From assembly GCA_963605405.1 (NCBI GenBank), contig CAVCUP010000003.1:1-64000 (forward strand): DNA of 64,000 bases, written 5' to 3'. The notes under the pieces are model-generated. The model ran no database searches and was not told the DNA's origin. It saw only the letters and a program-made list of their open reading frames with translations. A program made the translations under genes and the position numbers. Below are positions 34,145-42,259 of the stretch, piece by piece. Each line of letters opens with the position of its first letter. Positions within the stretch are counted from its first letter, which is position 1. Origin of the DNA: Paratractidigestivibacter sp963605405 (GTDB lineage Bacteria; Actinomycetota; Coriobacteriia; Coriobacteriales; Atopobiaceae).

Positions 34145-34285
34145 AAACACCCCCTCTTGCCTCGGAACGTGCAGATATCCCCTGGACACGCGGCGCTCAT
34201 GCGAGCTTGACCCGGCCTAGGCGCGGGCTTCTCGCAAATAGACGACAAGCATCGCCTGTTCAGGATATACCGTTGGGCTAACGGG

Positions 34286-34297
34286 TGGTACCTACCA
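34286..34297. promoter_or_regulatory. Putative GntR operator upstream of gntR-agaS-nagA
   Basis: TGGTACCTACCA, matching the TGGT-N4-ACCA pattern bound by HutC-type GntR regulators. A minus-strand -10-like TATATC lies 17-22 bases closer to gntR (34264-34269), so binding would block the promoter. Confidence 0.65.
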
Positions 34298-34305
34298 CTT
34301 TGTTC

Positions 34306-34342
34306 TAAAAAGGAGGCGCGCGGGCAGGACCCACGCGCCTCC
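34306..34342 (-). terminator. Terminator of the PTS operon
   Basis: A 13-bp stem (GGAGGCGCG.. / ..CGCGCCTCC, one mismatch) followed on the minus strand by TTTTTAG. It lies just after the IID gene. Confidence 0.9.
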
Positions 34343-34362
34343 CAATGGTGCGGGTATACCGA

Positions 34363-35412
34363 CTACGCCCAGATTCCGAAGAATCCGCCAACGATGCCGA
34401 GGACGAGCATAAGGACGATGCCCTTCATCGGGGTGAAGTTGTGCTTGGCGAAGAGGTAGTAGAGCAGCATGACCAGCGCGAGCGGGACGAGCTTCGGGCA
34501 GATGGAGTCGAGGATGGAGGCGAAGTCGACGGTGACCGGGGTGGTCACGAGCTCCATGTAGGTAACCTCGCTCTTGCCGTTGCCCAGGTCCACGGAACCG
34601 GCCACGACGGCGGCGCCGGAGGCGTCGACACCGACGAGGGCGTTGCCCTCGATGTCGACCATACCGGAGGTCGTGGTGCCCTCGTCGTTCGTCGCGATGA
34701 TCTCGAAGTCGGCTACGTCATCGGTGTCGACGACGCAGGTGTGGGCCACATAAGACTCAGAGGAGCCGTTGGGGAGGGTCAGCGCGATCTGGGTGCCGCC
34801 CATGGTGACGGTCAGGCAACCGACGACGAAGACGCCGAGGATGGAGGCCGCGCGGGTGAACGCCTGCATGTTGTCCATGAGGGCGTCGATCGCCTGGGTG
34901 CCCATCTTGTAGGACCAGTTCATCAGGCCGAAGCGGATGGCGAACTGGATGATGTTGAACACGACCAGGAAGATGATCGGGCCTGCGACGTTGCCGGCGA
35001 TGGCCATCTGGGAGGTGATGCCCGCGAGGATCGGCACGAGGGTCATCCAGAAGAGGGCGTCGCCGATGCCGCCGAGCGGGCCCATGAGGGAGACGCGGAC
35101 GGCGCGGATGGTCGGGATATCCGCCTTCTTCTGCTCAAGGGAGAGGCAGATGCCCATAGCGAAGGTGACCAGGAACGGGTGGATGTTGAAGAACTCCATG
35201 TTATGGGTCATGGAAGTCGCGAGGTCATCCTTGTCCGTGTGGATCTTCTCGAGGCCGGGGAGAATGGAGTAGAGCCAGCCGGCGGCCTGCATGCGCTCGT
35301 AGTTGAAGGAGCCCTGCAGGAAGCAGGAGCGCCATGCCATCTTGTTAAGCGTGGCCTGGTCGAGATCGGCAGCCGGCGTGAGGTTCTTATAGGTGGTGGC
35401 GTTAGATGCCAT
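34363..35412 (-). CDS. PTS mannose-family EIID membrane component
   Basis: 349 residues, longer than the usual 270-300. With IIC it forms the sugar channel. The N-terminal FLQGSFNYERMQAAGW and GPLGGIGDALFW motifs are typical. An extra beta-rich segment of about 95 residues (about 210-305, with GSSESYVAHTC and DVADFEIIATNDEG) interrupts the C-terminal part and is followed by the last membrane helices. The ATG with GAGGAGG directly upstream is chosen; it overlaps the end of IIC by 11 bases. Confidence 0.92.
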   Translation of the reverse strand: MASNATTYKNLTPAADLDQATLNKMAWRSCFLQGSFNYERMQAAGWLYSILPGLEKIHTDKDDLATSMTHNMEFFNIHPFLVTFAMGICLSLEQKKADIPTIRAVRVSLMGPLGGIGDALFWMTLVPILAGITSQMAIAGNVAGPIIFLVVFNIIQFAIRFGLMNWSYKMGTQAIDALMDNMQAFTRAASILGVFVVGCLTVTMGGTQIALTLPNGSSESYVAHTCVVDTDDVADFEIIATNDEGTTTSGMVDIEGNALVGVDASGAAVVAGSVDLGNGKSEVTYMELVTTPVTVDFASILDSICPKLVPLALVMLLYYLFAKHNFTPMKGIVLMLVLGIVGGFFGIWA

Positions 35413-36202
35413 CCTCCTCACCTCCGTCCTCAATAGCAACGGCACCCTTCAGCTCGGTCTGCTGCTGGAAGTCCCAGAAAGCGACGCCGAAGCCGATAAA
35501 GGCCAGAATGAGCAGAGCAGGGGTGGCGAGCGCCTCGATGTTGGAGACGATCAGAGCGAGGCCGAATCCCATGAAGTAGAAGCCCCACATGTCGCGGGTC
35601 ATCATGAACTTAAGGAGGATGGCGAAGCCGACGAAGCGCATCATGCCGCCAGCGGCGGAGAGGCCGCCGGAGAGCCAACCGGGAATCGCGTCGACGACGG
35701 TCTGGCCGACGGTGGCGCCGCCGATGAAGAAGAGGGTGACGACGACGCCGAAGATCAGGCCGAGAAGCGCCATGGCGAGATAGTTGATGTGCTCAATGCC
35801 CTTGGGGTTGGCCTCAGCGGCGTACTGGTCGCACTTGGACATGAGCGGAGACATGATCGTGAAGATCAAGGTCACGCCGTACTGGCCCAGGAGCGAGAAC
35901 GGGATGGCCATCGCAACGGCCGCGTTCGGGTCGAGGTCCAGCGAGATCGCCAGCGCGGCAGACAGGATGCCGCCGACGACGGCGTTGGGGGGCTGGGCAC
36001 CTCCGATCGGCATGTTGCCGATGGTCATCAGCTGGTAGGTGCCGCCGACGATAAGGCCGGTGTTGACATCGCCCAGGATGAGGCCGACCACCATGCCAGT
36101 GACGATCGGCTGATACAAAGACTCGAGGAAGCTGAACTGGTCGATAGCCGCGATGAACGTGACGACGAAGACCAGGGCCACCTGAATGACTGAGTATTCC
36201 AT
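35402..36202 (-). CDS. PTS mannose/sorbose-family EIIC membrane component
   Basis: 266 residues, mostly membrane helices. Typical marks are QPIVTGMVVGLILGDV, GGTYQLMTIGNMPIGGAQPPN and the C-terminal hydrophilic end. It forms the transport channel with IID. AGGAGG precedes the ATG. It lies 110 bases after IIB with a small hairpin in the gap. Confidence 0.95.
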   Translation of the reverse strand: MEYSVIQVALVFVVTFIAAIDQFSFLESLYQPIVTGMVVGLILGDVNTGLIVGGTYQLMTIGNMPIGGAQPPNAVVGGILSAALAISLDLDPNAAVAMAIPFSLLGQYGVTLIFTIMSPLMSKCDQYAAEANPKGIEHINYLAMALLGLIFGVVVTLFFIGGATVGQTVVDAIPGWLSGGLSAAGGMMRFVGFAILLKFMMTRDMWGFYFMGFGLALIVSNIEALATPALLILAFIGFGVAFWDFQQQTELKGAVAIEDGGEEDGI

Positions 36203-36261
36203 CTTTGCTCCTCCTTTCCTTTTGTTAGTCCCTTCCGGGAACCTACTGTGCTATGTCCATC

Positions 36262-36312
36262 CGCGTGCGCGGGTAGATCTTGTGCCGAGCGGCGCCTCGC
36301 CCGCGAGGCCCC
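36262..36312 (-). other. Hairpin-containing gap between IIB and IIC
   Basis: GCCTCG / CGAGGC with a CCCG loop (near 36296-36311) in the 110-base gap. No T-run. Possibly an RNA-processing or stability element that sets IIB versus IIC dose. Confidence 0.25.
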
Positions 36313-36795
36313 TTACGAGAAGAGCTTGTCGGTGTTCTCGACGGGGGTGCTGGGAACACGCTGGATCGAGAGCTCGACGCCTTTTTCCTGTAGCGCCTTG
36401 AAGGCGGCGACGTCCTTATCGTCGACGGCCACGGACGTGGCGACCTGGCGCTTGCCGTCGGACATGTGCATGTTGCCGATGTTGAGCTTCTTGATGGGCA
36501 CGCCGCCCTCGACGAGGCGCAGGGCGTCCTCGGGGGTCTCGACGACGATGAAGATGTGCTGGCGCGGAGCCGCCTTGAAGATGACGTCGATGGTCTTCTG
36601 GATAGAGAAGTAACGGGTGGCGACGCCCTGCGGCGCGGCCATGTTCATGAGGTTCTGGCGCATCTTGTTGCCCGCGACCTCGTCGTTGGCAACCAGAATG
36701 AGGTTCGCGCCGACGGTGGAGGTCCACTGGGTGGCGACCTGGCCGTGAATGAGGCGGTTGTCGATGCGGACGAGGACGATGTTGGGCTCTGCCAT
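36313..36795 (-). CDS. PTS mannose/sorbose-family EIIB component
   Basis: 160 residues, cytoplasmic. It receives phosphate from IIA on His17 (VRIDNRLIHGQV) and passes it to the sugar. AGAGGAAG lies before the ATG. It follows the YajC-like gene by 60 bases. Confidence 0.95.
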   Translation of the reverse strand: MAEPNIVLVRIDNRLIHGQVATQWTSTVGANLILVANDEVAGNKMRQNLMNMAAPQGVATRYFSIQKTIDVIFKAAPRQHIFIVVETPEDALRLVEGGVPIKKLNIGNMHMSDGKRQVATSVAVDDKDVAAFKALQEKGVELSIQRVPSTPVENTDKLFS

Positions 36796-36855
36796 GGCGG
36801 CTTCCTCTCTACGCGCTCCCGTAGGAGCTCCCGATAACGACTTGCGAGGCCGCTA

Positions 36856-37140
36856 CTACTTATCCAGGATCTCCTGGATGGCGTAGCGGGAAACTTCGAT
36901 GACTGCGCCGGACTTGACCTCGATGTCGCAGGTCTCCTTCCCGACACGAACGAGCTTGCCGATAAGGCCGCTGGAAAACGCGACCTTCTTGCCCACGGCG
37001 AGCTCGGTGTGAACATCCTTGTAGTAATCCTTCTGCTTACGCATCCGCAGGTAGTTGGCCACGGTGGCGCCCACGCCAATGACGAGAAGGAATACGAGGA
37101 AGACAATCGAGGAGGCGAGGATGTTGTCCCAGCTGGGCAT
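36856..37140 (-). CDS. YajC-like small membrane protein within PTS operon
   Basis: 94 residues: one N-terminal membrane helix (about 8-30) and a YajC-type beta domain (KKVAFSSGLIGKLVRVGKETCDIEVKSG, about 50-77). YajC is an accessory of the SecDF translocase, but this copy lies between IIA and IIB and its ATG overlaps the IIA stop. YajC-like genes also accompany mannose-family PTS genes in streptococcal glycosaminoglycan loci. A specialised role with the PTS is inferred. Confidence 0.8.
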   Translation of the reverse strand: MPSWDNILASSIVFLVFLLVIGVGATVANYLRMRKQKDYYKDVHTELAVGKKVAFSSGLIGKLVRVGKETCDIEVKSGAVIEVSRYAIQEILDK

Positions 37141-37586
37141 TACAGACCATCCTCCTCGCCAAAGAGGTCATCGTCGCCGGAGTCGTCCGCGGGTTCGAGC
37201 TTCTTATGGTCGACGCCGAAGCGACCGGCGGCCACGGCGCATTCGACGAGCTCGTCGAGGGTGGAGCCGGGCATGCGCGACGAGAGGGCCTCGAGCAGCA
37301 TGGGGAGGTTGGCGCCGGTGACGACCTCGACGTTCGGGACAGTCGCGGAGGCGATCATGGCCTGATTGAACGGCGTGCCGCCCATGAGGTCGCAGAACAC
37401 GAGGACGCCATCGGAGCAGCCGGCCATGCGGGCAATGGCGTCGGCGAGCTTCTCGCCAAAGGCGCCGGCCTCATCCTCGTGGAACGGGACCGCCTCGAAG
37501 GATTCCTGGGGCCCGCCCACCATCTCGAGCGCGCCGGCGAGGCCCTCGGCGAAGGTTCCGTGTCCGGTGAGGATGCATCCAATCAT
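37140..37586 (-). CDS. PTS mannose-family EIIA component
   Basis: 148 residues. The first phosphorylated His is His9 in ILTGHGTFAEGL. The LVFCDLMGGTPFNQA segment is typical of this family. AAGGAG precedes the ATG. The C-terminal 25 residues are acidic. First gene of the operon IIA-YajC-IIB-IIC-IID. Confidence 0.94.
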   Translation of the reverse strand: MIGCILTGHGTFAEGLAGALEMVGGPQESFEAVPFHEDEAGAFGEKLADAIARMAGCSDGVLVFCDLMGGTPFNQAMIASATVPNVEVVTGANLPMLLEALSSRMPGSTLDELVECAVAAGRFGVDHKKLEPADDSGDDDLFGEEDGL

Positions 37587-38152
37587 CTCTGTGAGACTCC
37601 TTTGAACAGGGCCTTTGCTCCCGCTTTGACGGCCTGAAGATTTGTTGAGAAGTACCCTACGAGCCTTGGGTTTCGTTCACGTGCCGTGCGTGTTGCCTTG
37701 TGATGCCGTTGGATTAACTGGTTGTAACCATGAGTTCAGTACCAGCACTATAACGACTTGTGCCCCATATTTCCTCCACAGCTTCTGCAAAGTTCAAAAT
37801 TAGCCGCTTACTGGCATATTTACTACCGTTCACGGTGTTTTGCGCTGTTTACCTGCTTGTTTATAGCCTGTGATGCATAAAACATCAGTTGTCTTGTTTA
37901 GGATACATCCCCTCGTATCTTTCGTTTTCTTTGCTTTAGATGGAGTCGCAGAGGGTCTTTAATGTGTCTAAGTCGTAATACCACTCAATGATTGCCGAGT
38001 TAGGTAAAGCCGGCGCCGAACGTGGAATCAATCCCATACGGGCCCGAAAATCGAAAGATTTCGAAAGCCCGGCCAACGCAGACGACCTACAGGACTCTGG
38101 CGCAAGGTCTTTCCGAGGCCGCCTCCTCGACGAGATTCGCGCTTTTGCGCCC
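37587..38152. other. AT-richer regulatory region upstream of the PTS operon
   Basis: 566 bases without a convincing gene. It is clearly richer in A and T than its surroundings, especially 37730-37980. It holds the PTS promoter (-10-like TATAGT on the minus strand at 37747-37752) and the GntR operator, and it receives the end of the upstream deoR gene. Nothing else was recognised. Confidence 0.5.
37719..37730. promoter_or_regulatory. Putative GntR operator upstream of the PTS operon
   Basis: TGGTTGTAACCA, the second TGGT-N4-ACCA palindrome of the locus. It lies 17 bases downstream of the minus-strand -10-like TATAGT and so would cover the transcription start region of the PTS operon. Confidence 0.65.
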
Positions 38153-38926
38153 CTACTCCCACATGGCGCGGCAACCCAGCCCCTCGAGGTCCGCTGCCAC
38201 CAGACCCATGGGGTCGGCGTCCATGACCACGCCGTCCGCCGATTCGAGCGTACCGAACCACATGAGGCCGCGCGCTCCCACCTTGGTCGCGTCCATGAGC
38301 ACGTAGGTCTTCTCGGCGCAGGAGAGAAAAGCGCGCTTGAGCTCGGCCATCTCTTGGTTGTTCGTCATGAGGCCGCGGCCCGGCGCATAGGCCGTCGGCG
38401 TCACGAAAGCCTTGTCCGGGCGCAGCATCTCGAGCGAGCGCAAGGCGATGGGGCCGTCCGTATAGCGGTGGCCCTTGCGCAGGCTCCCGCCGAGCATGAT
38501 CACGTCCATCGCGGGCATCGAGCGGTCCACGAAATCCGCGATGGTGAAGTCGTCGGTCACGACCGTCAGGCCCGTGCGGCCGGCAAGGGCCCGCACGAAC
38601 TCGAGCGCCGTGGTGCCGGAGTCGACGAGCACCGCGTCGCCGTCGTCCACGAGCCGTGCCGCGCGCCGGGCAATGGCGCGCTTGGCGTCGACGTTCACGT
38701 TCACGCGCTTGTCCTGCACGCTCACCGTGAGCGTGCGCGAGAGCGAGGTCGCCCCTCCGTGGGTACGGCGCAGCTTGCCATCGCGCTCGAGCGCGTCGAG
38801 GTCTGCGCGCACCGTCACGCGGGAGACGCCGAAAACCTCGGCGAGCTGCGCCACTTGCACGGAAGCGTCTCTTTCCAGCATGGAGAGAACGGCCACGCGG
38901 CGCTCATCGGACGACATCGGGTTCAT
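38153..38926 (-). CDS. DeoR-family sugar-phosphate-responsive regulator
   Basis: 257 residues. N-terminal helix-turn-helix (VQVAQLAEVFGVSRVTVRADLDALERDGKLRRTHGGA, about 23-59) and a DeoR sensor domain with DSGTTALEF, VVTDDFTIADF and LMDATKVG. GAGGGAGGA precedes the ATG. It is divergent from the aldolase-kinase pair and most likely controls it, responding to a phosphosugar of the tagatose or fructose branch. Confidence 0.93.
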   Translation of the reverse strand: MNPMSSDERRVAVLSMLERDASVQVAQLAEVFGVSRVTVRADLDALERDGKLRRTHGGATSLSRTLTVSVQDKRVNVNVDAKRAIARRAARLVDDGDAVLVDSGTTALEFVRALAGRTGLTVVTDDFTIADFVDRSMPAMDVIMLGGSLRKGHRYTDGPIALRSLEMLRPDKAFVTPTAYAPGRGLMTNNQEMAELKRAFLSCAEKTYVLMDATKVGARGLMWFGTLESADGVVMDADPMGLVAADLEGLGCRAMWE

Positions 38927-39294
38927 TAATGGGTCCTCCCTCGGCTCGAAAAGCTCGGGCGCGCCAAATGGGGACGGGCCCCGCCCTGTAGCCGGGCCTC
39001 GAGCCGGAGCGCCTATGAAGAAACTATGGTTTCCTTTGCTTGCGTTATAGGCAAATTAGCACATTGCTTTTGCTTGCGCTTGGAAAATCATCGCACTCGA
39101 GGTGCGGCGTTTCTCGCCGATTCCCTGCCGTGACGCGGGACAATCCGCGCGCATCGGCTGCGTTTCCTTTCCGTTGGAGAGAGCAAACGCGGCCGGTCAC
39201 CTGCGCTTCTCTCCACAGGCGCCGCAGCTCGGAAATACAATGGCCCCACGTTCATGCGATGCCGGGCAACCCCGGCAGATGAAGGGAGTCGAAC
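38927..39294. promoter_or_regulatory. Divergent control region between deoR and the aldolase
   Basis: 368 bases without a gene. Contains two direct repeats of TTTGCTTGCG (39035-39044 and 39069-39078), each preceded by T/C-rich sequence reminiscent of DeoR-family sites, and a plausible aldolase promoter (TCCACA, 18 bases, TACAAT at 39212-39241, plus strand). The repeats are candidate operators for the adjacent DeoR protein. Confidence 0.5.
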
Positions 39295-40146
39295 ATGCTC
39301 GTAACCACCACCCAGATGCTCAAGGACGCCCAGGAGGGCCACTACGCCGTCGGCGCCTTCAACGTCGAGAGCCTCGAGTTCGTCATGGCCGTCATCCGCG
39401 CCGCCGAGGACAAGAAGTCCCCGGTCATCATGCAGACCACCCCCGGCACCGTCAAGTACGCGAACCTCGACTACTTCGCCGCCATGTGCAAGGTAGCCGC
39501 CGACGCCGCGAGCGTGCCCGTGGCCATCCACCTCGACCACGGCGACGGCTTCGACCGCTGCGTCCAGGCCATCCACGCCGGCTACACCTCCGTCATGATC
39601 GACGGCTCGCACGACGCCTTCGAGGACAACATCGCCCTCACCGCGTCGGTGACCAAGGTCGCCGCGCCGCTCGGCATCCCCGTCGAGGCAGAGCTCGGCA
39701 AGGTCGGCGGCAAGGAGGACGACGGCCCGGCCGTCGAGGGCGAGAGTCCCTACACCGATCCGGACGAGGCCGAGGAGTTCGTCGCCCGCACCGGCTGCAG
39801 CTCGCTCGCCATCGGCGTCGGCACCGCTCACGGCGTCTACGTCGGCACCCCGCACATCGAGCAGGAGGTCCTGAAGGCCATCCGCTCCCGCCTCGAGATT
39901 CCGCTGGTGCTCCACGGCACCTCCGGCGTGCCCGACGACCAGGTCGCCGAGGCCATCCGCAACGGCATCTGCAAGGTCAACTACGCCACTGAGCTTCGCC
40001 AGGCATTTACCAAGGGCTTCATGGGTTATATGGCCGAGAACCCCGGCTGCTTCGACCCGAAGAAGCCGAACAAGCCCGGCATGCAGGAGATTTACGACGT
40101 CGTCGCCTCCCACATGGACAACCTCGGCTCCACCGGCCGCGCGTAG
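39295..40146 (+). CDS. Class II ketose-bisphosphate aldolase (fructose/tagatose-1,6-bisphosphate)
   Basis: 283 residues, the size of GatY/KbaY/AgaY-type zinc aldolases. It splits a ketose-1,6-bisphosphate into dihydroxyacetone phosphate and glyceraldehyde-3-phosphate. Zinc and catalytic motifs: AIHLDHGDGF, VEAELGKVGG, GTAHGVY, LHGTSG and KVNYATE. A ribosome site (GAAGGGAG) precedes the ATG. It forms a pair with the PfkB-type kinase 12 bases downstream. Tagatose-bisphosphate is favoured by context, but fructose-bisphosphate cannot be excluded. Confidence 0.9.
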   Translation: MLVTTTQMLKDAQEGHYAVGAFNVESLEFVMAVIRAAEDKKSPVIMQTTPGTVKYANLDYFAAMCKVAADAASVPVAIHLDHGDGFDRCVQAIHAGYTSVMIDGSHDAFEDNIALTASVTKVAAPLGIPVEAELGKVGGKEDDGPAVEGESPYTDPDEAEEFVARTGCSSLAIGVGTAHGVYVGTPHIEQEVLKAIRSRLEIPLVLHGTSGVPDDQVAEAIRNGICKVNYATELRQAFTKGFMGYMAENPGCFDPKKPNKPGMQEIYDVVASHMDNLGSTGRA

Positions 40147-40158
40147 GGGACGGCTCAG

Positions 40159-41091
40159 ATGATCCTCACCGTAACCATGAACCCGTCGATCGACACCGCC
40201 TATCCGCTCCACGGGGCGCTGAAGGTCGATGACGTCAACCGCGTGACCCCCATCAAAACCGCCGGCGGCAAGGGACTGAACGTGACCCGCGTCCTCGGGC
40301 AGCTGGGCGATGACGTGCTTGCCACTGGGCTTCTCGGCGGCAAGATGGGCATGTTCCTAGCCGACCGCATGGACGAGGACGGCGTCAAGCACGACTTCGC
40401 GCAGATCGCGGGCGAGAGCCGCGTGTGCATCGCCGTGCTGCACGAGGGCAATCAGACCGAGTTCCTGGAGGCCGGGCCCGAGGTCTCCGCCGAGGAACTG
40501 GCCGGGTTCACGGAGAAGTTTCGCGAGCTCGCAGGCCGCGCCGACGTCGTGACCATGTCCGGCAGCCTGCCGCGCGGGGTGGACGCCGGCTACTACGCCG
40601 AGCTTGTGGGCATCGCGACCGAGGCCGGGGCCAAGGTGCTTCTCGATACCTCCGGCGCGTCGCTCGACGCGGCGCTTGCTGCCGAGACCAAGCCTTACCT
40701 GGTCAAACCCAACCTGAGCGAACTCGGCGGGCTGCTGGGCCGCGAATTCGAGGCGGGTGACCTCAGCGCGATCAAGGCCGCGATCGAGAAGGACGGCCGC
40801 TTCGACGGCGTGGCCTGGGTGGTCGTCTCCATGGGCGCCGCTGGCTCGGCCGCCTTCTATAAGGGCCAGGTCTTCCGTGCCGTGCCGCCGCGCATCGAGT
40901 GCGTGAACGCGACCGGCTCAGGCGACTCCACCATTGCCGGCTTCGCACACGGCATCACCGCCGGGGCCGAGCCCACCGAGGTCCTGCGCCTGGGCAACAC
41001 CTGCGGGACCCTAAACGCAATGGACCCCAAGACCGGTCACCTTCCGATGGAACACTGGGACGATATCTACAACGGAGTGACCGTCGAGTAA
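40159..41091 (+). CDS. PfkB-family sugar-phosphate kinase (tagatose-6-phosphate or fructose-1-phosphate kinase)
   Basis: 310 residues, LacC/FruK type. N-terminal TMNPSIDTAYPL, the GGKGLNVTRVL substrate motif and the catalytic ATGSGDSTIAGF with its Asp base are intact. Given agaS and the aldolase next to it, it probably phosphorylates tagatose-6-phosphate to the 1,6-bisphosphate. Without a fructose PTS nearby a FruK role is less likely. Confidence 0.9.
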   Translation: MILTVTMNPSIDTAYPLHGALKVDDVNRVTPIKTAGGKGLNVTRVLGQLGDDVLATGLLGGKMGMFLADRMDEDGVKHDFAQIAGESRVCIAVLHEGNQTEFLEAGPEVSAEELAGFTEKFRELAGRADVVTMSGSLPRGVDAGYYAELVGIATEAGAKVLLDTSGASLDAALAAETKPYLVKPNLSELGGLLGREFEAGDLSAIKAAIEKDGRFDGVAWVVVSMGAAGSAAFYKGQVFRAVPPRIECVNATGSGDSTIAGFAHGITAGAEPTEVLRLGNTCGTLNAMDPKTGHLPMEHWDDIYNGVTVE

Positions 41092-41119
41092 CGCGCTTCA
41101 AGTATGTTGAGTAACCCAG

Positions 41120-41165
41120 GGGACCGTGCTGCGCACGCGATGGCGCGCAGCACGGTCCCTTTTTG
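41120..41165 (+). terminator. Terminator of the aldolase-kinase operon
   Basis: A perfect 15-bp stem GGGACCGTGCTGCGC / GCGCAGCACGGTCCC followed by TTTTT. It lies 28 bases after the kinase stop codon. Confidence 0.93.
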
Positions 41166-41236
41166 CGCTGTGGCGCTCAGGCGTCATGGCGTGGGCCGAA
41201 TCTCCTACGTCGCGGCCGCGCAGCGCCGCAAGCACC

Positions 41237-41462
41237 TTGCAAGGTTTTGCGCCAAGTGCGACGTTAGGGCGCCATCTCTGCAAGGTTTTGCTCCAAGTGC
41301 GACGCAGTTCAGGCATTTCGTGAGCCAGTTCCGCGCAAACCCCCAGATAAATCCGGTTTAAAATCGGCTCGCAGCCCGTTTTGCCCCGGAATCACGCTGC
41401 ACTTGGAGCAAAACCTTGCAGCACCATCCCCTTTACGTCGCACTTGGCGCAAAACCTTACAA
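41237..41462. repeat. Nested inverted repeat made of four copies of a ~26-bp unit
   Basis: Two forward copies of a unit containing GCAAGGTTTTGC and CCAAGTGCGACG (41237-41263 and 41278-41306) face two inverted copies (41396-41421 and 41435-41462). Copies 1 and 4 share GCGCC, copies 2 and 3 share GCTCC, so each pairs best with its mirror partner. The spacing within each pair is 41 bp. The roughly 90-bp centre is AT-richer. It lies between convergent genes, 12 bases beyond the DeoR-2 stop, in a 382-base gap that otherwise holds only the terminator at 41120. Confidence 0.85.
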
Positions 41463-41473
41463 CACACGCTCCG

Positions 41474-42259
41474 TCACCGCCTCAAGCACTCCACGACGCG
41501 GGCCGTCGTCGACGCCGCGATAACGCCGCCGGGATCGCGGTCCACATAGATGAGGTCGACGTCGCCTGGCCTAGCGAAGCGGGTGCAGGTTCGTCCCTCG
41601 CCGAGCTTAGTGGCGTCCATGAGCACGACCTTGGTGCGCGCATGGGATAAAAACACGCCCTTGACCTCGGACGCCCTCTCCAGGTCGGTAAGGAACCCGA
41701 AGTCCGGGTTGAAGCAGTCTGCGCCGATGAAAACCTTGTCGAAGAGCATGTCCGCAATGCTCGCCTCAAGCATCGGCCCGTAGAAGCACGCGCGGTCGCG
41801 CGAGAGGCGCCCGCCCGTGCCCGCGACCTCGAGTGATGGACATTCATGTGCAGCGAGCTCGATGATGCGACAATCGTTGGTCACCACCAGGACCCCGGCG
41901 TGGCCAGCAAGGGCGCGGACGAACTCATAGGTGGTCGAGCCGCCGCCCACAAGAATCGTCTCGCCGTCGGCCACGAGCTCGGCGGCCGCCTGGGCAATGG
42001 CGCGTTTCTCCTTGATGTGGGACTTCTTCCGCGCGGCCACGAGCGAGGAAGCGTAATCCGTGACCAGCACCGCTCCCCCATGCACTCTCTTGAGCAGGCC
42101 TTCCCTCTCCAGCGCGTCGAAGTCGCCGCGAACCGTGACTGCGGACACGCCGAACTCCCGCGCAGCGTCGGAGATAAGCACCGTCGAGTGCTTATGCAGC
42201 ATCTGCAAGATTCGCGCCCTGCGCTCCGTCGCCAGCATACGAGACGGCTCGTTGTCCAT
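41474..42259 (-). CDS. Second DeoR-family transcriptional regulator
   Basis: 261 residues. Helix-turn-helix (VLISDAAREFGVSAVTVRGDFDALEREGLLKRVHGGA, about 28-64) and a sensor domain with GGGSTTYEF, VVTNDCRIIEL and LMDATKLGEG. The ATG giving MDNEPSRM has GGGGG 6 bases upstream; the 36 residues further upstream are unlikely. It is convergent with the kinase gene. Its targets are not evident; possible sugar genes lie in the same locus. Confidence 0.92.
   Translation of the reverse strand: MDNEPSRMLATERRARILQMLHKHSTVLISDAAREFGVSAVTVRGDFDALEREGLLKRVHGGAVLVTDYASSLVAARKKSHIKEKRAIAQAAAELVADGETILVGGGSTTYEFVRALAGHAGVLVVTNDCRIIELAAHECPSLEVAGTGGRLSRDRACFYGPMLEASIADMLFDKVFIGADCFNPDFGFLTDLERASEVKGVFLSHARTKVVLMDATKLGEGRTCTRFARPGDVDLIYVDRDPGGVIAASTTARVVECLRR

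Noticed and set aside
41237..41462. Insertion sequence ends around a small element
   Set aside because: No transposase frame between the arms and no flanking target duplication was seen. It could still be a non-autonomous element, so it is kept as a repeat.
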